Origin: Lepidodermella squamata
Taxonomy: Eukaryota; Gastrotricha
Length of the DNA stretch: 64,000 nucleotides
Direction of reading: 5' to 3'
Assembly (NCBI GenBank): GCA_047495785.1
Contig: JBLDXI010000056.1
Coordinates: 124,001-188,000, forward strand
In this document: positions 39,801 to 51,700 of the stretch, piece by piece
Layout: each line of letters starts with the position of its first letter
Numbering within the stretch: position 1 is the first letter of the stretch
Program-made: the position numbers and the translations under genes
The notes under the pieces: model-generated
What the model was told of the DNA's origin: nothing
What the model saw: the letters and a program-made list of their open reading frames with translations, nothing else
The model's database searches: none

Positions 39801-40573
39801 GCCCAGAGCATGTTCCTTTGTCACAGCCTTGCGTACAGAAAGCTGGGGAAAATAGTTCCAACGCATTTTCTTTAGCATTATATATCTTATGCTCATACGC
39901 GATTGACATTTGTCGCCAGTCCAGCCCGACAAACATTGGCAAGTTTCATCGGCTAAACAAGTTCCATGGCCGTTACAATTTCCTGTACAAGTTATTGGAT
40001 TGTCTGTTATTACAGCGGGATCTGAAATAGCCCCTCCGGCTCCTAATGCAGGTGGAGAAGCAACAGCCACCGAAGGACTAGCCACAGCAGGCGAAGGAGT
40101 CACAGCTGGAGCTGCCGTTACAACTGAAATTTCGATGACATGACACATGACAAATGACAATAACCCGGCCCTGGTTATTCGCAAAATTTACCTGTAGAGC
40201 AATCTGCTCCGGAATACCCTGAGCGACATGCGCAAGTATTTGCGCCATTGCAAGTGCCACCATTTTTACAAAAACCCGACGAGCATCGACCTAAATAATC
40301 AACTTTATATTATAACATTCTGCCAGCGGGTCAAGTCGACTCACTTGTGCCACAGTTGCCGCCAGTCCAACCGGGATCGCATGCGCAAACGAGAAGGAGG
40401 CAGAGCCCGTGGTTTGAACAATCACCTGCACTCCAGCATCCTGCGGGTAAAAACGTTAGGGAATAGCAGATGCCATGGTTAACTGCTCTCAACTGCCTTT
40501 TACCTATACTGGTTTCGACAAGTAGGCTCAAGATGACTAGTCGCGCGGAAAATAATGCCGAGGTTGAACTCAT
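26594..40573 (-). CDS. Giant mosaic lectin: EGF, C-type lectin, discoidin, fibrinogen-related, PAN and sushi domains
   Basis: One minus-strand gene of several dozen small exons, mostly phase 1 and separated by introns of about 50-170 bp; no gap is large enough for an intergenic break. The first exon, 40504-40573, encodes the signal peptide MSSTSALFSARLVILSLLVE and splices in phase 1 to the first EGF exon. Order: about 12 EGF modules, 8 C-type lectin domains, 3 discoidin-like domains, 4 fibrinogen-related domains, one PAN/apple domain and 4 sushi (CCP) domains. It ends in a hydrophobic stretch (SYFALILFPLPWGAVG) before the stop at 26594. The product should be extracellular, possibly membrane-held, and bind glycans or cell surfaces. 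Each domain type is a known recognition module; I know no named protein with this set. Exons are joined by eye; splitting into two or more transcripts cannot be excluded. Confidence 0.78.
27870..31290 (-). other. Fibrinogen-related block of the mosaic lectin, four domains
   Basis: Four FReDs: about 31285-30470, 30370-29699, 29660-28750 and 28559-27880. Landmarks: DCEDLAIRQPTLPSGTYTVYP and GGGWTVMQKRVDGTQNF in the first; DCDDILYANPLAPSGVYQIYP in the second; DCQDILILNPSATNGLYFIY in the third; MGGGWTVIQRRVDNTQTF in the fourth. C-terminal halves show SLTAHNGKKF, GGWWYYSNGSC and KTWKGRYQSLKAM. The classical calcium loop (FSTxDxDND) is not intact in any copy. An unassigned Cys-containing spacer (about 28593-28750) separates domains 3 and 4. 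FReDs bind acetylated sugars in ficolins, tachylectins and FREPs. Confidence 0.8.
31330..33147 (-). other. Discoidin (F5/8C-like) block of the mosaic lectin, three domains
   Basis: Three diverged discoidin-type folds: about 33120-32690, 32640-32170 and 31915-31440. The third is clearest, with GWSPDDPSTDPKPWWQVDFG and VSSVQIAGTPSGRVTAYQI. Domains 2 and 3 are each followed by a cysteine-dense tail of the type C..CC......C.C.CPVG (near 32150-32090 and 31430-31385). After domain 2 a separate exon (about 31962-32038) completes it as WTGTDC, as in a shortened EGF. Discoidin domains usually bind glycans or phospholipids. Confidence 0.65.
33375..38250 (-). other. C-type lectin block of the mosaic lectin (about 8 domains) with Thr-rich linkers
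   Basis: Repeated CTLD signatures: a start such as GHCYRLF, CYFFSNP or CYVAGN; a C..AGG.L or CNSNGGF helix; a WLGV, YWVGLK or FWIGLD core; and an ending like ICE or FICEK. Starts lie near 38120, 37610, 36880, 36220, 35460, 34960, 34530 and 33860. Domain 8 has EPN (about 33520), the mannose-type calcium-site motif; the others lack EPN or QPD at that place. Two Thr-rich linkers, about 36980-37140 and 35540-35619, are mucin-like and probably O-glycosylated. Each domain is split over two or more exons. Confidence 0.75.
38420..40450 (-). other. EGF block of the mosaic lectin (about 12 modules)
   Basis: Modules follow C..C..G.C....C.C..G..G..C. Examples: GDCSNHGLC...CACDPGWTGGNC (40380-40450), FCKNGGTCNG...CACRSGYSGADC (40197-40289), CNGHGTCLAD..CQCLSGWTGDKC (39915-40000), CGSGGTCVSPNVCRCSNG (39120-39195) and QNGGTCLLPSGACRC (39003-39110). 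Most are single exons bounded by phase 1 introns, so they can be shuffled or skipped without a frameshift. An Ala/Val/Pro/Thr spacer (40020-40140) separates modules 2 and 3. The last EGF (38420-38650) is itself cut into three exons. Confidence 0.8.
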
Positions 40574-42726
40574 TTTTACTATAAAAAACGAAAACTATGC
40601 AAGAAAATAACAGCTGGTTTACAATGTCTGACTATAACGCGCGTCTTACTAACAACTTATTGCTCCGCATGATTCACGGCTGCAGCTTCAAGAATATCGA
40701 CAACACATCTAATATTCATTTGTCTGTTTCATTCATCAAGTTTTTCCCATTGTTCGTAAGTCGGACTACTATTTCTCGAAAAGTCAAGTTTGTTGCCACA
40801 ATAAACTTCACAGAAACCGGCCCCTATCGATAACATTAGCTATTTCCGAATTTCATTCCTCTTTTCGGCCGTTAAGCCTGAGGGTTCGCTTGGTTCTGGC
40901 TCTCAGTCTATTGATAATCACGTATCATTAATTTTTCAAAAGGTTTAGTATTGATGCCGCCGCATTGTAATGGCTACTTCAGTTTTGTCGCTCGACTTTA
41001 CTTGTCCGTCAAATAGCCAAGCGCGTCATTTCTTAGAGTTTGCCACAGATAGTCGCTAGGTGATACCCATTTCTATGAAGGTGCATAGTGCGATGGCTTT
41101 GTCTCAACTAGCTGTCAAGTCAAAAAGCCACCCACGTTCGTCTGGGTCGATACCCATGTTAGAACGTTTTTTCTTTAACGCTATCGTGTTACCGCAATAC
41201 CGCATTGCCACGCTTTGAGAGCCATGCCACCGTAAAGTGAAACTTGGCTTTTGACTTTTGACCCTTTTCAAAATGCCCCGATTACCGTGGGACATCGGAT
41301 TTGCGCTTAAAATTAAGGTGGCACTCCCTTATAATCGGGTCGTAGTGACATCCTACAAACGAGCTATAGTGGCATGACAATCAATAGCGAGGTACATCGC
41401 CACGAGAGCTGTTATGTTTTTGAGGATTTGATTCATATGATTTGTTTAGTAGCCGTATGATAGTGAAGAGTGAAACCCAAGTATATGGGCAAATAACGTT
41501 TCCAAACGAATCAAGCCCTATTATGGCTGATTAAAAGCAAAAATAATTGCAAGGAATCCATGGCTAAGAAAATATTCATACCGATTTTGCTTTGCGTAAG
41601 AATAATTTCGTTAGAACCGATAAACTCAAAGGCCATGCTATCGAAGTTATCGAGCTATCAATCTCGAAAATTCCTGGAAAAACTCTATCTGCCTTAACCT
41701 TCAAACTCAAGTTTGAACTGTCTTTGACTGTCTTTGTTAATGAACGCAAAACTAAAGATAGCTCGCGTCTCTTATGCACTTGAACTACGATGAATTATGC
41801 AACGCGGCAACACGAAGCTAAAATGTCTCGCATATTCCATTGAATTAAGCCATTATTGACGACTTGGTGCTTCGATTTTTCTTTTGACTCGTCGCTTAGC
41901 AGAGTCATTTTCACGGCAGCCATGTTTTCATTAATAATTCTACAACTATTAACAATTAATTGCCTGACGTATACTGGTATTATGACAAGTATCTATTTTT
42001 CGTCACAATCCGCGAAATTATTTACTACATCATCCTCGGGCCCAGCACGGTTTATGCCGTTACATTTATGAGTTTTGTAGATATCGGTCTTAGAGATTTA
42101 GGCTATCAAACGGTCTCTGCCCATTCAATGCATCTTTGAGTACTGCTTTCCAATTCCATAGAGAACGCAGCAGTGATATATGTGCGTCCAATGCAAAACG
42201 AAAAATTCTTCGAAAAATTCATCTTTTATTTTTCATTTGCTTGTTTTAAGATGTTTCACTTCATAATGTTTTCAGAAAGCGTAAATCAACAAGTCCAAGT
42301 AGAAAACCTATAAAGATGGAAGTTGCAGCTCTATCAAGATTTCGCGCCTTCATCGGACAACAATACAGAAACTCACGCAGAACAAGATTCGAAATCACTA
42401 GTATATCATAATAAAGCGCGTCTATCTCTTTTCACAATAAAGAATATCGACAACAACAACTAGAAATGCACAGAAATTTTTGAAGCGTAAAACCTGAGAA
42501 TATCAAGGCGGGTCAACTTTGAATATTTTACACGCGGATAGGAAGAAGTAAAGTGAAAACACAACAAGTAAAACTCTGAAGGCATCAAGCGATATGCATC
42601 CCTATGAGAAAAACTCGGTAATTTTTCTAATAGGAACAATCGCGTTTTGATTTTATCCTCTATCGGGAGCCATAGAACTGAGTATGCTATGAGCACCGTG
42701 ATATAATATATTTTCTCATTTTTTCG
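40574..42726. other. Intergenic: lectin-gene promoter side and cadherin 3' flank
   Basis: No convincing gene. Short open frames (for example around 41104-41295 and 41576-41783) have no domain, leader or splice context. A minus-strand AATAAA complement near 42227 could end the cadherin transcript, giving a 3'UTR of about 500 bases. Confidence 0.5.
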
Positions 42727-45700
42727 TCACACGTACTGTGACGGTGGCTGTTCGCGGCCTGTGGTCGTAGGCGCGCGGGCACATCTTGTATATAACACCC
42801 CGTGGTTGTGCGCAGTTGTGAAGTAATATTCCGCTTTATTCGCCGCCGACGACGTTTTCTGCTGGTGATGTGTAGTGAAATATTGCTGATGTGTGCTGTG
42901 TTGGTTTGTATTTATTAACTGCTGCGCATGGAAAACCTGATTGCCCTGACTAGGCGAGTCAACTAACGGCGGCGTAATCGACGCGGCCCCTGAGCCGTTC
43001 GACGAAACATCAACGCCACTACTCAAAGAGGCGGATCCCACGTTTGGAACGAAAACCGACGCCCCCGGGGTCACGTGAACCCCGTAGCCGCTGATCTGGC
43101 TGATATCCTGGTAAATCGACAACCTCTGCTCGTGACTCTGCGGGTTATTCGAACTAGGCGGACGTGGCTCGTAGCGGACTGAGGTGAATCCTATGGAGTT
43201 GAACGAATTCGTCCGGCCAACTGCGATGGTTTTCGATGGCTTATTCGACAGGGCGGTTATCATGCGGTAAATCCAACCGTCGTCGTCCTCCTCGTCAGGC
43301 TTCGACGCGTGCTGTTTGACCAATTTCAACCAACGACGGCGGAGTAGAATCGCGGAAATAATGAGACCGAACACGAATAACAAAGCGCAAGGAATTGCAA
43401 TGGAAATTGCTAGGATGAAACGATCTTGCGATTCTGAGGTCTGTTCCGAGTTGAGACCGATTAAGGTCGTCACGCTTGACTGGGCGATCGGAGCTGCGGT
43501 GCTGGAAACCTCGCCAAATCTCAAAATAACACTTGCCAACTTCGAATTCGGCTCTTTAGCTAGTGAAACGCCGATTTCAATCGGTTTTTCAACTTCGGGC
43601 CAATTTTCAAGGTAGAAACAGCCTTCGATCGGCGAAAATTTGATGAAACTAGGCAAATCATTAGTCAAGGCAAGTTGCCATAGACCAGCTTTGCCGTTAT
43701 CGAAATCGATAGCTGGCAAACATCCGATCAATTTCTGATCCCGATTAGCCAAGAAATCGAATTTCGACGAAATATCGAATCCAAATGGGAATTCGTCGGA
43801 ATCGATAATTCTGATCAATTCAGGCAATCCATTTCGAACCGAAGCGATCGCGCAGCTCGATTCGCAGTCGATCAAATCGTGGCTGCCCGGTAGATGAGAA
43901 TTTTCGGCTAAGTTGGTCAAAATTATCGGTGATTTGTGCTCGAAATTACTGCTGTGTCGCAATAGAATAACAAAGTTTTTCGAACTGATTGAAATAACGA
44001 CGAAATGGTCGTTTCTATCGCTATTCAGCAAAGTTGTCCTCAACACGTTTCCAACAAGTGAGAACGCTCCAGGCAACGAGCTTTTCACGATTGAAGGCAC
44101 CGAATCGGCGAATTCCGATAAATCGATCAAATCAATGGGCGATGAATGACTTTCGATTTTTATCTCGAAAATGTCAAAATCGTGGCTATTTTTTGAGACC
44201 ACTTGCGATGGAAGTCCGAAAAGCTTAATTCGAATCGTATGAGGTGAATTGGTTTTCATTTGAGACAGTGGGTCAAGAGCCGTAATCCGGATCGAGGCAT
44301 CGAATGGCGAGCCGTCATTGGGTAAAGGCCGCAATAACCTCAACTGGCCCTCAGAATCTAGACCGAAATAGCCTGAATCGACCCCAGAAACCTCGAGATT
44401 GAAAAGCAACCCTTCAACTCGTCTATCCTCGCCCAATTCGACGCGAGTCAAAACCGAGCCTGGTTTCAAGCTGCTCGTGGCTAAAATAGGTAATTCCAGC
44501 GAAGAAACTGTGGCGGATGAGATCAAAGGTTGAGCCGAGCATTTCCTCAATCCGGCAACATTAGCCAGCAAAAACAGAGGAAAATTCGTTCCGCCAATTT
44601 TTTGCATTGAAACAACAAAACTGGTTTGATCGGGTAGAATAAGGCCTGATTTCGACAGAGAAACCACACCTTTTTCGGTGATTGTGAATAAATCAGAGCC
44701 GAAGATGGACAATTTTACGCCGGTGTCTTCATTGCCGAGGTTCAAAACCTGCTGATCGCAATTTGATACTTTTGAGATAAAAACTGATTTTTCAGCGAAT
44801 TTTGACAGTGAATCGCTCGAAGTTTCGGTTTTGATCTCCGATTCTTGCGAAAATGTCATTCGCCTCGTATTGACGCGATTCAGCCCGTCGGAAACAGCGA
44901 ATTCAGCCGAAACTACGACACCGCGGGGTAGCGATTTCTTCAGGAAAACATCGCCTGAAATCGTATTTACCACTAAAAACGAAGCCCCTTCGCCTGAAAT
45001 TGCGTAATTCAGCCAAGAATTCGAATCTGGATCATTAGCGACCAGAGTTCCAAGCCTTGATCCTGGTTTGATACCAGGCGCAATCACAACTGCATCAATC
45101 TCAGAATTTTCGATCAATTTTGAAGCGGGATCGATCGCAGCGAATGAAATTAAAGCTGGTTCATTGTCATTGATATCGACAACAACGACAGAAAGCTCGC
45201 AGCTCGCGATTTCAACCGCAGTTGACGTGTTTAAAGCTACGATTTCTAGGGTGTAAAGAGCCCGAATTTCAGCGTCTAGCATCGTCCGAGTTCGAACTAA
45301 ATTTCCATCGATTGAAAAAGCCAGATCGGAATTGCCGGATTTGATCACGAATTTCACATCATCCCGCTTTTCAGCCGCGATATTAGCGACAACCGCGTTT
45401 TTCGGCATATTTTCGCTGATGAACGCCTTTTGATGCGCGGTTGAGAAAGGAATGAACCTGAATTGATCTTTCGGATCGAATTTCGCGTCTTCCTCCAAAT
45501 GAACAACGACCAGGACTTGAGTTGCGAAAATCGAGTCTGAAACGTTGATCCTCAACTGCCATTGCTTGATCGGGATCAAAATTTGATTAGGCAGTTGGAT
45601 CAAACGCAGATCACCGTTTGCAGAGTCGAGTTGAAATAGATCAAAACCGTTTTCCAACGAATAAACCAAGCCTTTTTGGTTCGAATCGGCGTCAGACGCG

Positions 45701-48700
45701 ACTAATTGGAAAATTTTATCGCCAACTTTTTCGCGGCCTGATAGTGAGATATCGAAGCGGTTCTTCGGGACAACTGGTGGGTTGTCGTTCGAATCTAACA
45801 CGAGTAGGACTAGTTGCATAGTAGCGGTTGATAAGCTAGCAGTTGAGTGAGCTTCGATCGTTATGTTGTAGAGCGATGTGGTTTCTCGATCCAATTGCTG
45901 GGTTGAAATAATGCCAGTTACAGGGTCGATTTCAAACAGGCCGTCGAATGCTGTTGTAGAATTCGAAGCGAAGGAGTAGCGCAAGTCTGAATTGTCCTCT
46001 TCGTGAGCAATGGCTTGGAATAACTAGAAAAGAAAAATAACAATTAATTTGGGTAACAATAAAACTGTTCCATTGATTGTGAATAATTATCGCTTAGGGC
46101 TTTCAATTTTTCTCTAACAACTTTAAAAAATTGAGACCAAAATTAAGAAAAAAATTCAGATGTTGAGAATGTGAATTAGAATGTCTGAAATTCCCAATTC
46201 ACGAATATGGTTGAAAATTTCAGAAAAATTTCAAGGAATACAAATATTTCGTTCTTATTCGACTTACATTTTTGTAGACGATATTCTCTTGAACCGACAT
46301 GTGAACAGTTTGCTCCTGAAACGCAACCGCAGCCGCATTTGCTCGTTTCACCTGAATCCTCACCAGCACAATTTGTTTGGTATTTTCAGTTGAAAATTCC
46401 AGTGGGACTGAAATTCTCCCACCATACTGGAACTGCATCCCTAATTCAGCAGATGTCAATACGGTCCAACCAGGCCCGTGAGGTAGCGAAATCGGCGCAG
46501 ATTCTAGACCCAAAAATCGAGCTGAAATCGGTTTAGTCGCCGTTGGGAAGAATTTTTCAACCGGAATTCTGCCTAGAAAAGTCCCGATCGCTGCGTTTTC
46601 TGCCGCTGAAAAGTCAAAAATATTGCTGTTATCATCGTCCCGCGGCCACTGAACCGTGAATTCGACATCAGTTGACGACGTGGGCGGTAAATCGTTCGAA
46701 TTCGAGGGTGATTTCGACACGAATTTCGCGACAATTCCCAGGCGGAAATGAACGGTTGACCCCGCGGCAAATTCGGGCTTTCGGTTGAAAATCACCAGGC
46801 CATTCGATGAATTTATGCTGAATAGACCGTCGTAATCATTTTCGAGTTCGTAAGCAATCGATCCAGATTTCGGCGAATTGGAATAGGCCAAGGCTTGGCA
46901 GACTGGGCGATTAGGGCCTAACTGGGAAGAAATCGCCTCTCGAGGCAGAAATCGAGCCAATGGAAGCACAAATTGAGGCGAATCTGAGTCGATTGGCAGG
47001 TCACTTGCTGAGGCAAAATCATATGATGGATCGATTTTAATGAAAAGCTTGGAGAATTTCCGAATTTTCGACATTTTTTCGGCAGAATTCAAGAGGCAGA
47101 AGACTTTACTGACATCTTCGGTTACTGTCTCGCGATTAATTAGGACTTCATTCGCCGAATTGAGGTGGACAAGGCCAGGATGAGAGCAGAAAGCAATCTG
47201 AAAAATGAATATAAATTAACATACTTCGAGAAAAATTAACGGACAGGTAAAAATGTTTTTCTTCAAATTAAAAAAATTAATAATATAAAATTCAGAAATA
47301 AATCAAGTTATTTTTCAATTTACCTCAAATTTGCCATATTTTGCCTGGTCAATTGCTCCAATTTTCTCTTCGCGGCTGTTCGCCTCGAAATAAAAGCTTC
47401 TCATCGATTGGGATTCCTCATTTTCAACCGGACCGAGTTCCAATAGAAATGGGACGATTTGCCGAGATGTCGCGAGGTAAAACGCACAACTCAATTTGTC
47501 GAAAATCAACGGATCAAGTTCGACATCGCTCGTGACAGAAATCGCATTTCCTTCGCGTTTCTCAACGCTTAAATAACTGCAAAACGGTCCGTCGAAATTC
47601 GACACAATTGAGATCGCATCATCGAGCGGCAGGGTGAAAATCGATCGATCGATTTGAACATTTATTGGTCCGGAAATTTTCTCGACATAAGTCGAATTTC
47701 CCGATTTCCGAAACGCGATTTTCACGAAGCAATCGGTTGATTTTCGAGGCGAACCCGAGTCGGAAACGTGAATTTTCAGCTGAAGTTTTCGCAACCCGTC
47801 AAAATTATCAGAAAATTGCGAAAAATCACCGCCGGTATAGAATAAATCGCCGTTCAATGCGTCAATCCGAAAAGATGGATGGTCGTCACTTGACATTGAA
47901 AATTTCAGCCCTGATGTGCCATTTTCGCCCGAATCTGGGTCAATCGCCCTGATTCGGCCCAAGTAAATTCGGTCTTTTGCAGCTAAATCATCCGTAACGA
48001 AAATTTCCCGGGTGAAACCGTCTGGGAATAAACAATCAGGCTGTTTATCATTGACATCTCCCAGAGAAATTTCAACATCTCGACTCAGTTGGATGGAACC
48101 AAAAAGCTCACGATCCAGTGACTTTGCGACACGAATTTTCCCAGAAATCGGGTCGAAATTAATCAGATCGGCATTATCAATTTCCTTTGGTCGAATCGAC
48201 AGAGGAATTGTTCCGATATTCGAGCCAATTTCAGCATTCTCCGAGATGGAGAAGACGAATTTTCGATGAGGCAATGGTCGAGTCGAAACGAGGCGAATAA
48301 CTGAAATTGTCACATTTGATAAACCAATCGACATCAAAATCGGGCAGCTAATTCCGTTAGTTCTCGGTTCAATGCCATGAACGTAGATCAAGCCGCTATT
48401 GCGTACGATGGATAAATACTTCAGACATGATTCATCAACGGAAAGACGTAGATCTGGAACTCCGTTCAGGTGCTGAGCTAATTTCTCGAAAATTGAGCCG
48501 AGTTGACGAGGTATTTCGATTTCGATAATTTCAGGCTTGAAATTCGAGTTCAAAAAGCGTTGAGATTGTAGTGAAAGTGAGCTGTCGATTGATGAGCAAG
48601 ACGGAAGCATGTTGAGTTTGACAATCTCGCTGTCTGAGGTTTCGCTGTTGTAAGCGTGGAAAACGGCTGAGACAGGGTGGCGGAGTAATTGAGGCATCAA

Positions 48701-51700
48701 TTCGCCAACCAACAAAGCGTTTCTCGACCAGGAAAACTAAAAAACAAACGAAAAATTAATTAGTGAACGCGAAAAATTAAATAAATATCCGACCTCGAAA
48801 TAATTTATAATAGATGCAGAATTTTAGAGATTTCGTAATGAATATATTCGAAACTTACCTTGAAAAATTCAGGGTGTTCGCTGACTAGGCTGTCGACAAC
48901 GACATTCGGTGACAGGCGCGATGCGAACAGAGTATCACTCGGCCGCAGAGCCATTGAAGCTGAAATGTTCCATTCGAATTTCTCGCCGCTGATCAACTTT
49001 TTGTCGGCCATCGTCAAAAACTCGACTCGGACAGCCGCATACGCTATTTGACCATCTGAAAAATTGAAATAAAATAAAAAAAGCTGAATTACTATTCCAT
49101 TTAATTCTTTTAAATTCTACGATTCTGAGAGGAATTTTGTCTTTCGAGTTTCAGTTCTGAAAATCAGAAAATTGCCAAAATATGGAATCCAATGTTTCAG
49201 CTATAACACTTCTCGAGAGATTATGATAAATTGTGGTGCGTAAAATATAAAATACGTTGAAGGAGCCAACGACAGTCGACTCCAACCTACTAATTAGCGC
49301 AACTAGTGGATTTTCGAAATAAGCATGATTTTGTTCCATTGAATGTTCCTAGAATTTTTCAAATTTCAACAACAATCTTATGGGTCTATGAAAAATCAGC
49401 AACAATTCGCTCATGTCGCTTCTATTTCCCATTTCCCATATCATTTCATCTTTTTCAACTTATTTTCCATAATTATTTTCAATTTCTATCATTTTTCGTT
49501 ATTACCGTCAGCTGCAGCGACGACTTGTAAATTCAGCGTTTTCGCACTCGGTTCGACATTTGACGATTTAGGCGCGCAAATCCACCCAGATGTAGGGTCA
49601 ACAGCGACAGGATAGGCCGGCTGCGAACTCGCGCCGATCGAGTACCGCACGGAGGCGCAGCGATTGTTGCCAGCAATGACAGCTTGCACCTAGAATCACC
49701 AAAAATCGTGACATTGAATAATTATCATTTCAAATTTTCTATCCTATCGTTCTATAATACTAATATTGCACTGTCGAGTAGTTTTCAAGGCGCGCGCGAC
49801 AGACGGGCGGGTGCAATAAATGGCGAGGTCACCCGCACGCGTGACTAGTGACTCATAGCCCGCCCGGCCGCCGTATCAGCCGTCTATCACTCCAGTGCTC
49901 AGTCGCGTTGAAACTGATAGCCATCAACATAATAATCATCATCGTCGCGTTATCCAGTTACTACTAAGGCTACTGTCCAGACTTGAGTTTATTACACTCG
50001 AATAAATGCCCTGAAATATTAATACGTTACGCGATTACTATAGGGTGTCCCCAAACGCCTGGACGCGTCCAGTTTTGACGCTGGTCTCGTTCGCTCGTTC
50101 GTAATTTCATACAAAATTCATTTGCATGTTTCATGTTATTATGGCAGCCGCCGCGAATAATTAGCCAATAAACGAGCGGCGTCTATTGGCGGGTGGTTTG
50201 AAAAATTAATAATTTCGTTAAAGCTGACTGAGTGAAATGAAATGAGAGATGAGCGGCGTGACCTCATCATCATTCGAATGATATTAGCGAAAACCCAAAA
50301 GCTGTCAATCACCGGCCCGATTTCGTTTGATAAATTAAAATCGCGAAAATTTGGATAAATTAGAAATACCAATTCAAGTTCGGCTGGGTATCAAAGTCGG
50401 ATCAGAAAATACGGACGAGTTCATCAAACTTGGATCCTTTTTTGGTACGATCACAGCTTCTCTTCGGTAAATCACTTTCGGCGTTTCATATTCGAATCAA
50501 ATTACATTATACGAACCAGGTTCGATAAAAAATGATCAAAATTCGATCAAAGTCAGCTAAAGATTCAAATTTCCGTCAATTTTCCTACCCGAGTGCATTT
50601 TATTTATTTTAACGCGCTTTTACCGGACTATTTTTTCATCTTGCTGTTTGACCTCAGTAAGTCTAGCCAGAACTGCGTGTGATAATCTCTGGTACTTGAC
50701 CGGGACATAATTTTATCATCCACTTTTTGCAATGCGCTGAAATTGATCATCAGATATAAAATTGGCTCGAGTTGATGATATTTATACAATTATCAGCATC
50801 GAGTGTCCCTAGCGAACGCGCCCAGTCCCGCCGCCGTAGAAGTGGACACACATTTGCATAGCGAATGGGCGCAAATTAGCCTAAATGAACGCGTCGAGGA
50901 AAGCCAAAATTGCGACGGACGGTAATAGTGATAACAACAACAACAACAGCCCGTAATAACTCCACTGATGGCGCTGGCGATGTTTTACAAACACAAACAG
51001 GCAGGCCGGCGCGCGACAAGATTTATGTCAACAACCCGATTAGGCGACTAATTTTTTTCCGACCCGATTTCATTTACTGAGGCGCGTGTGTAAACAAACC
51101 GGCGGCGGAAGACGAGTCGTCATGAAATAGTCATTAAACAGCCGTTTAATTCCGACCACGTCCGCCTTAGCGCACAACATCTGGCACACTACAACGGCGA
51201 AAAGTGAATTGCTAATCGCGTTGATTAGGCTTTAAGAGCCGCCACCCCCAACGATTGTAACACAGGAAACAGCCGGCTGGGTGTGAATTTTCATTACACA
51301 CAACATTGTATAATTTGAAAATGTTATTGCAAATTTTCACTTTGTGCGTGAGCCGCCTCAATATACGCCAACTGGCATTTGTATATATTTACGTTTTTAT
51401 CAGCGAGAGACAAGACACGTGCGCGTCGCCGCTGCGAGAGTAATAACAATAATATTTGACAAGTCGATGACACTTTGTTGTATGATGTATTAGATATCAA
51501 AGCACAATCGGTGAGTTGAAAAGTCGAAAAAGCAACAACAAAAAGCAAACAGCGAGCGGGCTGTGCTTTTGAATTGTTCACGCGAGGCGTGAATTTTTAA
51601 TACTTGAATCTTTCAGCTTGGCGCGAGGCATCTGTCCGTCTCTCTCAAAACAAACATTTTGATCTAATTTTGCATGGACGGCTGGTGAATTTTTCACAGT

